NCBI GenBank assembly: GCA_003167495.1 | Contig: PMSX01000337.1 | Coordinates: 208-43,714 of the forward strand | Direction: 5' to 3' | DNA: 43,507 nt | From: Bryobacterales bacterium | GTDB lineage: Bacteria > Acidobacteriota > Terriglobia > Bryobacterales > Bryobacteraceae | In this document: in pieces, positions 1-8,562 of the stretch | Layout of the letters: each line of letters begins with the position of its first letter | How positions within the stretch are numbered: the first letter of the stretch is position 1 | Notes under the pieces: generated by a model | What the model was told of the DNA's origin: nothing | Databases searched by the model: none | What the model saw: the letters and a program-made list of their open reading frames with translations, nothing else | Translations under genes and position numbers: made by a program

Positions 1-1324
1 CGGTGAACGCGCCTTTCTCATAGCCGAAGAGCTCGCTCTCCATCAACTCGGCGGGGACCGCGGCGCAGTTGAGCGCAACGAAAGGGCCGGCGGAGCGCGG
101 GCTTTTCTCGTGCAGCGTGCGGGCTACCAGTTCTTTGCCGGTACCGGTCTCGCCGTAGATCAAGACGGTAGAGTCAGTCGGCGCCACAGTCTCAACTTGC
201 TGCAGGATCTTGCGCAGCGCGTCACTCTTGCCAATGATCTCGTCGAAATTCAGCTCACTGCGGATTTCATCTTCGAGGTACACGTTTTCCCGCGCCAGCT
301 TGTCCTTAAGCTCGGCAATTTTGCCGTATGCCAACGCATTCTCCACGGCAATCGCTATTTGCCCCGATACTTGTTTCAGAAAATTCAGATCCTGCGCGCA
401 AAATGGCCGTTTCCGGCCCACCCCAATCGTTCCTAGAACGCGGTCGCGGCTGATCAGCGGCACATGGCAGACTGATTTGTTGGCCCCGTCCTTTTCCGGC
501 CCTTCAAATATCACCAACTCGCGCGAACGTGCGGCCTGGACTGCGGGAGAGTCGTCTGCCAGGATCTCGCCCTCCACAATTCGGCCGTCATTTGCCGGGA
601 AATCGATAACGCGCAGCCGCAACTGATTGCCTGGTTGATCCAGCAATGCGACCCCGGCTCCGTCCGATTGCATGACTGATCGCAACGCTGCGGAGATGGC
701 ACGCAACAAATCGGGAAGTTCCAGGTTTGCGTTGATGCCGTTACTGACATCCAGCAGCATTCTAAGCCGGTCCTTTTCCTGCTGCAAGGCTTCAAAATGG
801 AATGCGTTATCGATGGCCAGCGAGACCCCGTCCGCCAACAGAGAAAGGAACTCGACTTCTTCCGGAGAGTACGCGTCCGGCCGTTGGCTACCGACGCCAA
901 AGCTGCCTAGACGTCGATGCGCGGTCCTAAGAGGAAGCACGCAAAGTGATTGAATCCCCTCGCTTCTGAGCAAGGTGGTGACCCGCGAAAAACGAGTCTC
1001 TCTTGCGAGAAACGGAATCACCAGCGGCTCCTGGTGCTCATAGACCCATGCAGTGGGAGTTTCGTCGGGTTCACAATCCACCAGCGGAATGCGGCCTGTC
1101 GGAGTCTCAATCACGGAAAACGAACATTGTCCGCCAGCCCGATCGTAATGGGCGAACCCCAACACGTCGAAGTCGACCACGCCTCGCAGTTCGCCGGCCA
1201 GCAGTTGAAATAATTCCTTGGGAGCGCGCGGTACCGTTATCGCGCGAGACACGCGAAACAAGGCTCCATAGCGAGCCTGAATCGAACATGACACGGGCGG
1301 ACTCGCTACGGATTCAACGAACAT
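1..1324 (-). CDS. Sigma-54-dependent transcriptional activator with two GAF domains (3' end outside window)
   Basis: Reading the minus strand from ATG at 1324 gives 441 codons with no stop before the window edge. An in-frame TAG at 1331-1333 fixes the upstream limit. Residues about 20-180 and 200-340 look like two GAF sensor domains, joined by helical linkers. The AAA+ domain follows, with Walker A GETGTGKE from about residue 391 and the sigma-54 contact loop ELFGYEKGAFT at the edge. The missing part should hold Walker B, the sensor motifs and probably a Fis-type HTH. This is the FhlA/NorR-like arrangement: it would drive promoters of the -24/-12 type after sensing a small ligand through GAF. 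No receiver domain is present. The ligand is unknown. The family call is firm; the target genes are not known. Confidence 0.92.
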   Translation of the reverse strand, partial: MFVESVASPPVSCSIQARYGALFRVSRAITVPRAPKELFQLLAGELRGVVDFDVLGFAHYDRAGGQCSFSVIETPTGRIPLVDCEPDETPTAWVYEHQEPLVIPFLARETRFSRVTTLLRSEGIQSLCVLPLRTAHRRLGSFGVGSQRPDAYSPEEVEFLSLLADGVSLAIDNAFHFEALQQEKDRLRMLLDVSNGINANLELPDLLRAISAALRSVMQSDGAGVALLDQPGNQLRLRVIDFPANDGRIVEGEILADDSPAVQAARSRELVIFEGPEKDGANKSVCHVPLISRDRVLGTIGVGRKRPFCAQDLNFLKQVSGQIAIAVENALAYGKIAELKDKLARENVYLEDEIRSELNFDEIIGKSDALRKILQQVETVAPTDSTVLIYGETGTGKELVARTLHEKSPRSAGPFVALNCAAVPAELMESELFGYEKGAFT

Positions 1325-1374
1325 CGCGACCTAAAGGTATGGATGCGTGCGCCGCCATGGCGGTTCACAAAATG

Positions 1375-2223
1375 TCAATGTCGTCGGAATCCGAGAGCCA
1401 AGCCGGGAATTGTCGCAGGTGTTCGCGCTAGCTGACCCGAAGAACTGACAGCATCAAGTGTTTGCCGGAAAGATGTGAGCATTGCACCCTTCGAAATTCG
1501 CCGCACAACGGGATCGACCACCCAGCGTACAGCTCCGGGAATATCACGGCTTAAAGCCATAGCCTCCATCTCAACGTAGACCCCGCCGTCTGCTTCCTCG
1601 TATCGAGCGATGCTATGCAATCTCCAAACATATCCGCTGCTTTGGTCCGCCGGCAGTTTGCGCTCGCTGGCCTGACCGTAATCCTCGACTTCCTGCAGTC
1701 TCACGGCGGTCGCGATGCTATAGCACCGGTGGGCTCCGGCGTCCGCGTACGACGACTCGTATTCGCTTTCGAGAGCCGTACTCCCGATGACACCCTTGTT
1801 CATGAGCAGCATGGAAAAGCGGTCGGCACCTGGGGACTGCTGGATCGTGCGGGCGTCCATTACGTTCGGGTTGTAGTACTCCTTGTAATGCGCGTAGTCC
1901 CGGACAACGCCGAGCACATCGGCAAGCTTGACATTTGGAAAGAACGCGGCGCCAATCCAGTGATGAATCAGCCCTGAAGGAATTTTCTTGGGATTTTGTT
2001 CCCCTACGCCCGAGACTAAGATCTCTCCAGCGCGAAGCTGCCGGCGTCTATCCGGCGCTTCATCGATCCACAGAAAAGAATGGCCCTGCTGCAGCCTAGC
2101 CTGCATGCCGGCATCAACCGAGTGCACATAGCGCGCCCAGGCGCTTAGAGCCTCGGGCGTCAATTTCGCCGCGTGTGCCGCCGCCGTTATCATGAAGCTG
2201 ATAACCCAGAAACGGCGATTCAT
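1375..2223 (-). CDS. Exported START/SRPBCC-like lipid-binding protein
   Basis: 282 residues with a hydrophobic N-terminal signal segment ending near AHA. The body resembles START/polyketide-cyclase (SRPBCC) fold proteins common in Acidobacteriota: a region around HHWIGAAFFPNVKLADVL, then YKEYYNPNV, and a C-terminal helix of the pattern RWVVDPVVRRISKGAMLTSF. Such proteins hold a hydrophobic ligand in a cavity; no substrate can be named. Its ATG overlaps the stop of the upstream gene as ATGA at 2220-2223, so the two are translationally coupled. The gene ends 50 bases before the start of the sigma-54 activator, which runs in the same direction. Family assignment is moderate and rests on pattern recognition only. 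Confidence 0.75.
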   Translation of the reverse strand: MNRRFWVISFMITAAAHAAKLTPEALSAWARYVHSVDAGMQARLQQGHSFLWIDEAPDRRRQLRAGEILVSGVGEQNPKKIPSGLIHHWIGAAFFPNVKLADVLGVVRDYAHYKEYYNPNVMDARTIQQSPGADRFSMLLMNKGVIGSTALESEYESSYADAGAHRCYSIATAVRLQEVEDYGQASERKLPADQSSGYVWRLHSIARYEEADGGVYVEMEAMALSRDIPGAVRWVVDPVVRRISKGAMLTSFRQTLDAVSSSGQLARTPATIPGLALGFRRH

Positions 2224-2942
2224 TGTCCCGCCTCCGCACTGGAAATCGAGAGAGCCGGGCGCTCGCGAATTGTCAATTCGGCGTGCCCAAAAAAGCGCGT
2301 CTCGATGTCGAGATGAGTGATGGCAATGTATGGCGAATCAGCGCACGGACCGGCATCACGCACGATCCCGACTCGCCGTACAAACACCGACGCCCGCTTA
2401 GCCAGGTGACCGTCTTGATGCACCAATTCTCCGCTTGCTCCGTCGATCCAAATCACGCCTTTTATGAGACCTTCGCCGCGATGCCGCGGCTTGATCATAA
2501 AGACATAGAAGCGATTGCCGCCAGCACTGTTGATTGGGCCTAGATAGCGGAACTTATAGTTATCGGGCGTAATGGCGAAAGAGGAAGCCGCCCGGGAATG
2601 TGCTTGTTGCTCAACAGTGAGATAACGGGCAATCACCTGCTGCTTTACTGTGGAATCGCCCTCGGAACTGACCATTGAATATTCCGGCGCGCCTGTGGGG
2701 CCTAGATGCCGGATCGCGTCGAAGCGCCCTTGCTTGCCCATCTGCGGCAAAGACGCTTGAATCTCGACGGCGATGTCGCCACCGTCTATCGAGGCGGCCG
2801 TACCGGGCGCTGCGCGGGTTACGAAGCGCGCAAACGCCAGACTTGCGCCGTCATCATCGGCAGCCAACGCTGGGGGAAGTGTGAACAACGTTAGCAACCC
2901 CGCGAACGCGATCACGGGTCCCCTCTGCTTGTAGTAACGCAT
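2220..2942 (-). CDS. Exported protein of unknown function, LolA-like in appearance
   Basis: The open frame extends upstream to 3227, but the start at 2942 is preferred. It places a classic signal peptide first (MRYYKQRG, then a hydrophobic stretch ending PPALA) and avoids overlap with the STAS gene. The mature part, about 215 residues, has alternating beta-rich segments such as FRYLGP, FYVFMIKP and GVIWIDGASGELV. These recall outer-membrane lipoprotein-sorting (LolA/LolB-fold) proteins, which bind lipid or lipidated substrates. It is coupled by ATGA to the START-like gene, so the pair may handle a common hydrophobic ligand in the periplasm. The function is not established. Confidence 0.65.
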   Translation of the reverse strand: MRYYKQRGPVIAFAGLLTLFTLPPALAADDDGASLAFARFVTRAAPGTAASIDGGDIAVEIQASLPQMGKQGRFDAIRHLGPTGAPEYSMVSSEGDSTVKQQVIARYLTVEQQAHSRAASSFAITPDNYKFRYLGPINSAGGNRFYVFMIKPRHRGEGLIKGVIWIDGASGELVHQDGHLAKRASVFVRRVGIVRDAGPCADSPYIAITHLDIETRFFGHAELTIRERPALSISSAEAGQ

Positions 2943-3115
2943 ACTTCTGACCACGCAACTGACTGGCCAACCCGTGGAGTTTCGCAAACGACTGAAAAGG
3001 CTTGATGCCAGGACACGGGTTCCTGACGCGGTGCGCCTTTTGGTGCCGACAGTTCGGCAGGCTGCCTGTCGATTGGCAGTCAGTCCCGCCGCAATTTGGC
3101 ACTTCAATGAAATGC

Positions 3116-3418
3116 TCATAAAGCCTTTTCCTCTTCGTCCGTCAGTTCGTCCTGGATTGTTTGAGTTGCCAAGCCTTTTCCTGAAACCTTCGCGCCCTCG
3201 CGGTGCATGAGTCGCAGCAGACACCAACCACCCTTATCGATTGAGGTGACATCGCGGAGATCGACTGACATTCTAGGCTTGTCTCGCTTTCCGGAGAGTG
3301 AACGCAGGCGCGCCATGTTCCAGCACTCTTCGAGCGCCTCAACGTTGGTTCCGCGCAACCTCCCGGCGACTCTGAGAGTCAGCTGGTCGTCAATTTGATT
3401 CATTTCGATTCTGATCAT
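3116..3418 (-). CDS. STAS-like (anti-sigma-factor-antagonist fold) protein
   Basis: 100 residues beginning MIRIEMNQIDDQLTLRVAGRL. The N-terminal beta strand followed by a G-R-L turn, a helix (VEALEECW), then a strand (MSVDLRDVTSIDKGG) and a second helix (CLLRLMHREGAKV) matches the STAS fold of SpoIIAA-type regulators. The usual phosphorylatable Ser after D-x-x-x-x-D is replaced by the SIDKGGW segment, so partner-switching phosphorylation is doubtful. The tail ending DELTDEEEKAL is acidic. A 173-base gap separates it from the exported gene downstream, so they may or may not be cotranscribed. No cognate anti-sigma factor lies in the window. Confidence 0.7.
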   Translation of the reverse strand: MIRIEMNQIDDQLTLRVAGRLRGTNVEALEECWNMARLRSLSGKRDKPRMSVDLRDVTSIDKGGWCLLRLMHREGAKVSGKGLATQTIQDELTDEEEKAL

Positions 3419-3514
3419 GGAACTGGCTCAAGCCCTCATTTATGGGAGCAAGCATGCGACAGACCATAGGTTCGGTCGCGGATGTGATTGAAAACTGGCG
3501 ACGCCGGACGCGCG

Positions 3515-3530
3515 GTGTCATGCGTGACAC
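3515..3530. promoter_or_regulatory. Perfect inverted repeat, possible operator upstream of the STAS gene
   Basis: GTGTCA (3515-3520) and TGACAC (3525-3530) are perfect 6-base arms around a 4-base spacer TGCG, 97 bases upstream of the STAS gene start. It is short enough to be chance, but the half-site type is common for dimeric regulators. Confidence 0.3.
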
Positions 3531-3556
3531 GTGCGGCGCTGCTGGCCTAATGGCAA

Positions 3557-3601
3557 GTGCCAACAGGACGGCGCGCGGAAGCCCTACTGCCTTGTTGGCA
3601 C
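3557..3601 (-). terminator. Hairpin at the end of the candidate fluoride operon
   Basis: GTGCCAACA (3557-3565) and TGTTGGCAC (3593-3601) form a perfect 9-bp stem, extendable by two G-C pairs across a bulge. It overlaps the last codons and stop of the 280-residue gene. No T-run follows on the minus strand, so it is not a textbook intrinsic terminator. It could mark the transcript end or protect the 3' end. Confidence 0.4.
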
Positions 3602-4426
3602 AAAAATGCTATTTAAACTCTTTGAAAACCCGCCACAGCTAGAGCCTTCTTGAGAGATTTCGATTCGCCAGGAGCTACTAAACGCAAAATCAACCACAAT
3701 GTTAGAGTGATCGGGACCTGTCTCCACGGTGCAGCGGCGGAAGAACGAGAGGGGCGCGGAGACGGTTATTGCGGCATAGCGCTCCCAATGGCCTCGATAT
3801 TCGTCTTTCAGCCAAAGAAGTCGATTTCCGGACGTCAGTGCAATCAAATGTCCAGGGCGCCACTTGCTCTTTCGAAATAGGATGAATTCGCTACGGCATT
3901 CAAGCGGTGGTGAGAAGTATTGGGATAAGACAGACTCATCGAGGTCGAGCGAGTCAGCCAAAAGATTTCGGAATTTGATGTCTAGTTCAGCGCCGAATCT
4001 TTTTGTGTCGACCGGCTTGCTAGCTGTAGGCTCGCCCAGCCACCTACGCCGCAGGACCGCTATAAACTGTTCCAGCTCACCGCTGGCGCGAGTGTTGTAG
4101 ATAAGCCTGATCGCTGAGAGCGCCGTACTTAGGAGAATCCACCCAGACAGCAGTGAGGTGCCCGTTTCAAGTTGGACAATGTCAGCGAGATTCAGCTCGA
4201 CGACGTTCTGATCAGACTTGGGGTGGGGAAGGATATACAGAATACAGCCATTGAGAAGCAGCAGGCGAGCGGGATATTCCGGCAGTCGCGTGAACCAGTT
4301 CGTGTCGTCTTGAGGCAGGAAAACACCGCGTTCGAACACGCGGCCCTGGAGGGAGGCACGGAAATCCTCTGGAATGTCTCCGGGAGTATTCACCGGAAAA
4401 ATAAACAAATATTCGCGAGAATCCAT
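3584..4426 (-). CDS. Protein of unknown function, last gene of the DUF190/AAA/dynamin operon
   Basis: 280 residues, no signal peptide. A hydrophobic segment near residues 93-110 (LLSGWILLSTALSAIRLIY) could be one membrane helix or hairpin. The flanking strand-rich parts (ARLLLLNGCILYILPHP; HLIALTSGNRLLWLKDEY) look like two PH-like lipid-binding beta barrels of the bacterial PH type, but this is only an impression. It starts 12 bases after the stop of the dynamin-like GTPase gene and is probably translated from the same message. A membrane-bound adaptor for the GTPase would fit the context; this is inference. I do not recognise the family. Confidence 0.7.
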   Translation of the reverse strand: MDSREYLFIFPVNTPGDIPEDFRASLQGRVFERGVFLPQDDTNWFTRLPEYPARLLLLNGCILYILPHPKSDQNVVELNLADIVQLETGTSLLSGWILLSTALSAIRLIYNTRASGELEQFIAVLRRRWLGEPTASKPVDTKRFGAELDIKFRNLLADSLDLDESVLSQYFSPPLECRSEFILFRKSKWRPGHLIALTSGNRLLWLKDEYRGHWERYAAITVSAPLSFFRRCTVETGPDHSNIVVDFAFSSSWRIEISQEGSSCGGFSKSLNSIFVPTRQ

Positions 4427-4438
4427 ACCGTTAGTGCT

Positions 4439-6544
4439 CTATGCCATTGAATGCGACCCTCTCTGATCCAAAAGGCCGAAGGATGCCAGCTTCTGTTCCA
4501 GCGCGGAGATGTCTTCGAGGAGAATGGGCTGATTGGGTGCTGAATGCGCACGGGTGTCACGAACGCGTTGCATCTGAGCCCGGTAAATGTCGGCGCTACT
4601 GTTGAATTCTCTTTCGAGAATGATCAGAATATTGCGGAACCACAATTCGAGCGCGCGACCATAGGAATCGAAGTACTGAGTGAGACGCACGCCACATGCC
4701 GACCCAATTTTCGATTTCACCGACCGCCGAGCGAAAGGAGTCGATAACGCCAGCAAGCGAGGCTTGTGCAGTTGGATTGAGCAACCAGGGAAGTCCGGGA
4801 CCGGCAACTCCTTCACAAAGCTTTTGAGCGAGAGTCCTTCCCCACGTTGGCTGGTGGAAGTGGCGCGGGCGGCTGTGTCGAGCGCTTCAGATAGTTTTCC
4901 AGCACTGTCCTGCAACAACCGAGCCAGATTCTCTGCTTCATTTCGCGCAAGCGAGTTGACCGCTTTCTGAATCCATAGGCCGTTTAGCGCTGCGCCTGGA
5001 TCGCTGGTTTGCCAGATGGAAAGAGCATTGTCCGCCAGCACATCAATAGCTTCTTGTGACGCGTCTCGAATCTGACGAGTGAGGCGGAAGCACTGCTCGC
5101 TGGCGCCTTCGACTAGATTGGCTGCCTCGCGCAATTGGATCTCGGCGTTCTGCAAATCCTGTGGAAGGTCAACGGCGTCATCCAGAGGGCAGCTTTTCGA
5201 GGTCATTTTCGCGGTCATTGTCAACGCGTGAAGCACACGTTGGCCCAGTGCGTTTGCTTTGCGCGCATTTGACTCTTCAGCGAGCCGCTTGGCATTCGCG
5301 GCGCGTGGCGCAATCTGCTCGTCAATCCATTTCTTCAGCAGATGGCTCAATTCCGCGCGAGTGCTCAGAGGCGCCACATGAATGGGCGTTCCAAGTTCCT
5401 GCTCTACCTGCTTGCGTGTATATTCCGCCAATCGGTCCAGGTCTTGTGGCCCCACAAGGTCAGCTTTGCTGAGAACCAAAACGCATGGGATAGGGGCAGA
5501 CCGCAGCGCGTCCAGAGTTGCAATGTCATCGAGGTTAAGATTCGACGCGGCATCCACCAACACAACGCCCAAATCGCAGTTCGGCAAATATGCTAGAGTT
5601 TCGGCGGCACCTCCTAGCGCAAGTGATCCGAGTCCCGGCGTGTCCACTAGAACCGCCTCCTCTGGGAGGATCGCGAGCGGCAATTCCGCTACCACGCGTG
5701 TCACTCGCTTGTCGTTTCCTGGATTTCGTTCCTCGGTCACAAACTCAGCCAGCTGCTCGATTCCGTACCGTTCAAATCTTCCGTCGGCCGTCCAAACCGA
5801 CAAGCACATTTCAGAACGGTTCCGAATCCGCGTGGGAACCGCTGTTACCGGCGTCACTCCCGTCGGGAGAAGGTCCGCTCCAATCATGCGGTTCAGCAAA
5901 GAGGATTTGCCGGAACTGACACGTCCGAAAAACGCAATTTCGTACGCGGGCGATTCCATCTTTTGAACGAGGCGCGAGAGCGGAGCGCGAAACTCCACGA
6001 ATCCGTAGCGGTCAATGATCGCAGCGAGATCCGCAAGAAGGGCTGCTACTCCTCCTATATTGGACAACCGGTCCAAACGAGCGCTCAACTCGGAATCAGA
6101 TTGTTGAATCAAGTATGAATCCATCTGGCGCACTATGCCCTTTATTTCCTGAAGTCCACCGGCCAGGCTGCGCAGCAGAGCAGGGGGTGGCTCGCCGTAT
6201 CCTTTGAGGCGCTCGGGGGCAAGTTCCTCAATCGCAATCTCAACAAATTGGAGAGTGACTCGAATGGAGTGGGTCGAATCGAATTTGGCCGGCGGCAGTG
6301 AGATTTCGACGTCCTTCAATACGTGCGTGATGTGTTGTCTCAGGCGCTTGATGTAATCTCTTGTGGTTCGGACTTGAGCGGGAGTCAGCGGATTCTTGTA
6401 CTTTGGAAACGCCTGCGCGGACGAGGCTGCGACGATTTCTTCGACGCTGACCAAAAGCTTGTCCATGGTGCTCACGCATGCCAGAATGCGTGCTCTCTGT
6501 GGCTCGTTAAACCGTTCTGGCCGTTCTGGCTTAGACTGGTTCAT
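4439..6544 (-). CDS. Dynamin-like GTPase
   Basis: 701 residues from ATG 6544, which overlaps the stop of the AAA gene as ATGA (6541-6544). An upstream in-frame start at 6637 would overlap that gene by 97 bases and is rejected. An N-terminal helical region (1-200) precedes the GTPase: P-loop GRVSSGKSS at about 207-215, the G2-type TPVTAVPT at 231-238, G3 DTPG at 301-304 and G4 SKAD at 359-362. The remaining 330 residues are mostly helical, as in the stalk of bacterial dynamins. These proteins bind and remodel membrane and are linked in known cases to membrane repair, cytokinesis or phage defence. The substrate membrane here is presumably the inner face of the cytoplasmic membrane. Its position in a riboswitch-led operon with an AAA ATPase is unusual. 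Confidence 0.9.
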   Translation of the reverse strand: MNQSKPERPERFNEPQRARILACVSTMDKLLVSVEEIVAASSAQAFPKYKNPLTPAQVRTTRDYIKRLRQHITHVLKDVEISLPPAKFDSTHSIRVTLQFVEIAIEELAPERLKGYGEPPPALLRSLAGGLQEIKGIVRQMDSYLIQQSDSELSARLDRLSNIGGVAALLADLAAIIDRYGFVEFRAPLSRLVQKMESPAYEIAFFGRVSSGKSSLLNRMIGADLLPTGVTPVTAVPTRIRNRSEMCLSVWTADGRFERYGIEQLAEFVTEERNPGNDKRVTRVVAELPLAILPEEAVLVDTPGLGSLALGGAAETLAYLPNCDLGVVLVDAASNLNLDDIATLDALRSAPIPCVLVLSKADLVGPQDLDRLAEYTRKQVEQELGTPIHVAPLSTRAELSHLLKKWIDEQIAPRAANAKRLAEESNARKANALGQRVLHALTMTAKMTSKSCPLDDAVDLPQDLQNAEIQLREAANLVEGASEQCFRLTRQIRDASQEAIDVLADNALSIWQTSDPGAALNGLWIQKAVNSLARNEAENLARLLQDSAGKLSEALDTAARATSTSQRGEGLSLKSFVKELPVPDFPGCSIQLHKPRLLALSTPFARRSVKSKIGSACGVRLTQYFDSYGRALELWFRNILIILEREFNSSADIYRAQMQRVRDTRAHSAPNQPILLEDISALEQKLASFGLLDQRGSHSMA

Positions 6545-7329
6545 GGCAGCAGCCTGGTAAGAGAATCCAAGACGAGCGCGCCGAAGCGGATGTGGCGATC
6601 GGCAGCTCGATAAGTTGGGTTGGCCGCCAGAATGCACATTTCAACGATTCGTCCGGGGTTGCCGCGAGCCGCCCGGGCGACTCGAGAAGCAAAATCGGAT
6701 GGAAGGGGAATATCGGCTAAGAAGACAGAAATAGCGCCTTCGATCAGAGCGCCAGCGTCATGCTGGTTCAAGCTCTGCAAAGGGATAGCCGCTTGCTGAT
6801 TCCAAAAAATGTGCCGCAGGGCGCCTACCGCGTGCGCATGGACGGCAGCACCTATAATCGTATTTCCGTTGGCGGCAAGAACGCGCTGCAGGAATCGATA
6901 GAAGGGAGGCGTCGCTTCTTGGATGTCATCCAGCAAAATAACGTGCGGCTTCGCTCCAAATGCTTTCCAAAGCGCTCCGCGAAGTGAAATGCTTGAGGTC
7001 TTCACACACTCGACGGAGAGTTGGTTCGCGATTTCAAGTAAGAATGAATGGAATGGCTGGGCGAATCGAACGTAAAGCACATCTGTGCCGTTCGCGCTTA
7101 AAGCACTGCGCAAGTTGAATAGCACCCGCGTCTTTCCCATGCCTCGTGCGCCATAGATCAGCGCCGGCGTTTTCGCTGCGGCCAGACGCAGCAACTTGGC
7201 CATTTCCCGATGTCGCCCGATCAGCGGTAGTTCCGACAACGCTTTCAAGTGCGAGGCACCGAGTTGCTCTAATACAGTGGAAGACATTGAGCCATGCTGC
7301 CGTCTGTCACAGAGTGGCTCGCGCTCCAT
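6541..7329 (-). CDS. AAA ATPase (ORC/Cdc6/STAND-like)
   Basis: 262 residues from ATG 7329; ATG 7287 (MSSTVLEQ) is an equally good start and would remove a 23-base overlap with the DUF190 gene. Neither has a strong ribosome-binding site. An N-terminal LPLIGRHREMAKL precedes Walker A GARGMGKT (about 60-67) and Walker B VILLDDIQ (about 130-137), with the sensor segment NTIIGAAVHA and a C-terminal lid containing RAARGNPGRIVEMC. This is the AAA_16-type fold of ATP-dependent switches and loaders. It overlaps the dynamin-like gene by four bases, a sign of coupled synthesis. A regulator or loader of the GTPase is an inference. Confidence 0.85.
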   Translation of the reverse strand: MEREPLCDRRQHGSMSSTVLEQLGASHLKALSELPLIGRHREMAKLLRLAAAKTPALIYGARGMGKTRVLFNLRSALSANGTDVLYVRFAQPFHSFLLEIANQLSVECVKTSSISLRGALWKAFGAKPHVILLDDIQEATPPFYRFLQRVLAANGNTIIGAAVHAHAVGALRHIFWNQQAAIPLQSLNQHDAGALIEGAISVFLADIPLPSDFASRVARAARGNPGRIVEMCILAANPTYRAADRHIRFGALVLDSLTRLLP

Positions 7330-7645
7330 TTGAAACGACAGTGACCTCCACCTCCGTAACGGCGATCATCCCGCTATTCATCATGGTTTCAAGCACAGGC
7401 AAAATCTGCCGTGCCTTCTCTGGACTCTCGACGATGGTAATCACAATCGGTTGATCGGTTTGGAACAGATGCCCGCGGTGCAATTCAGCCGTTTCACCAA
7501 ACCCTTCCAGCGCGCGGAAGGCCGTTACGCCAGCGACATTCAATTCGCGGCAGCGATGCACGATGGCTTCATAGAGTGGTTTGCCACCATACTTATCGTG
7601 CTCATTGACGTAGAGGCGAAGTAGCTTAGCGGGTTGGCCGTTCAT
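7307..7645 (-). CDS. DUF190 family protein, single domain
   Basis: 112 residues matching DUF190: AKLLRLYVNEHDKYGGKPLY then EAIVHRCRELNVAGVTAFRA, GFG and a C-terminal IVITIVESPEKARQILPVL. DUF190 proteins have a PII-like ferredoxin fold and often sit next to crcB fluoride channels, where a ligand-sensing role is suspected. The gene follows the tandem DUF190 gene by 15 bases and slightly overlaps or abuts the AAA gene, so it lies inside the same operon. At about 110 residues it is the standard length for the family. Confidence 0.9.
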   Translation of the reverse strand: MNGQPAKLLRLYVNEHDKYGGKPLYEAIVHRCRELNVAGVTAFRALEGFGETAELHRGHLFQTDQPIVITIVESPEKARQILPVLETMMNSGMIAVTEVEVTVVSNGARATL

Positions 7646-7660
7646 TCCTGTAACTCTTCC

Positions 7661-8371
7661 TTAAGTAGGTAGTTCATGTCCGATATGGTGTAACTCGACG
7701 TCCGAAGTCACAATGATTCCGTCCTGCATCATCTCGGCCACGACACGAACAAGATCGTCAGTTTTTTCGGGTTTTTCAACGACGGAAATCATGATGGGCG
7801 AGTCGCGCGACAGGCCAAAGCGCCCCTCTTTACGGGTACGCCCATTCGCACCATAACCGAGAATGCCGCGATAGACGGTGGCCCCCGAGAAATCCATCAT
7901 CCGCAGCTTCTTCACGATGGCTTCATAAAGCGGTTCGCCGCTTTGTTTATCGGATTCCCCCAAGTAGATGCGGACGAGCTTGGCCGCCGTGTTTACGATC
8001 TTCTTGGGAGCTTCCGGCTCGAGCCGTTTCGTTTTCGCATCCTTTGCGATGCACTTCACAACCGTTACGTCCTGTACGGCAATCAGCCCGTCGGTCACCA
8101 TGTCGTAGAGGGTGGGAAGCAACTCGTCGACTCGTTCCGGCGTCTCAATGAACTCGATTCGAACACCGGCGTGTTCGGCACTGTATTCGCTTCGTGGGTT
8201 GTTGAATTGTTCATGCGAACCGAACCCGGCATCCGCGCGAATGAGTGTGGCGCCTGCCACATGCTTGTGCCGAAGGAATCCGAGAATCGCAGACCAAAGG
8301 GTATCGGGATGAGCCCGCGTGTCCTGATTCAGGTAGATGGTTACCTTCTTAGCATTGCCTTTAGGGAGCAT
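7661..8371 (-). CDS. Tandem DUF190 protein, two domains
   Basis: 236 residues from ATG 8371, preceded by AGGAGG ten bases upstream; the longer frame to 8416 lacks such a site. Domain 1 (about 1-105) reads KKVTIYLNQDTRAHPDTLWS to GATLIRADAGFGSHEQF and VRIEFIETPERVDELLPTL. Domain 2 (about 125-230) reads AKLVRIYLGESDKQSGEPLY to GATVYRGILGYGANGRTR and PIMISVVEKPEKTDDLVRV. The domains are diverged copies joined by a charged linker. Domain 2 resembles the next gene more than domain 1 does. It is the first gene behind the minus-strand riboswitch, and its leader carries the switch. DUF190 proteins are PII-like and genetically tied to fluoride export. Confidence 0.9.
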   Translation of the reverse strand: MLPKGNAKKVTIYLNQDTRAHPDTLWSAILGFLRHKHVAGATLIRADAGFGSHEQFNNPRSEYSAEHAGVRIEFIETPERVDELLPTLYDMVTDGLIAVQDVTVVKCIAKDAKTKRLEPEAPKKIVNTAAKLVRIYLGESDKQSGEPLYEAIVKKLRMMDFSGATVYRGILGYGANGRTRKEGRFGLSRDSPIMISVVEKPEKTDDLVRVVAEMMQDGIIVTSDVELHHIGHELPT

Positions 8372-8481
8372 TGTGAAACATCCTCCTGGACCAAAATATC
8401 GCTTTCTTTCGGGCATTGCTGCCGTCGCGGGATTTTTGGCTCGAAGTCAGGCGGGAAGGCCGCGCTGGAACTCGCTTTTGA

Positions 8482-8562
8482 AATGACTCGCCACATACGA
8501 ACTTCTCGCTGTAGGAGTCATTGGCCGCTGGCGCGGCAAGCAACGGCGAACTCCACCGCCGC
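8482..8562 (-). promoter_or_regulatory. Fluoride (crcB-motif) riboswitch, minus copy, with anti-aptamer stem
   Basis: Reading the minus strand from about 8560, P1 is GGCG..CGCC closing the loop GTGGAGTT. P3 is GCCGC-GCCA-GCGGC, followed by the conserved AATGACTCCTAC. The loop GGAGT pairs with ACTCC as the pseudoknot, which is the signature of the fluoride riboswitch. Downstream, GAGTCATT (plus-strand 8482-8489) is perfectly complementary to AATGACTC inside the aptamer (8515-8522). An 8-bp alternative stem can therefore form only when the pseudoknot is open. The leader runs about 110 bases further to an AGGAGG site before the tandem DUF190 gene. Confidence 0.88.

Noticed and set aside
511..900. 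129-codon open frame on the minus strand
   Set aside because: It is in a different frame from the sigma-54 activator, whose GAF and AAA motifs run through the same region. It encodes no recognisable domain.
2955..2970. TGGCCAGTCAGTTGCG on the minus strand as a second sigma-54 promoter
   Set aside because: The spacing fits, but the start would fall on the ATG at 2942 itself, and such matches arise by chance. Left unlisted.
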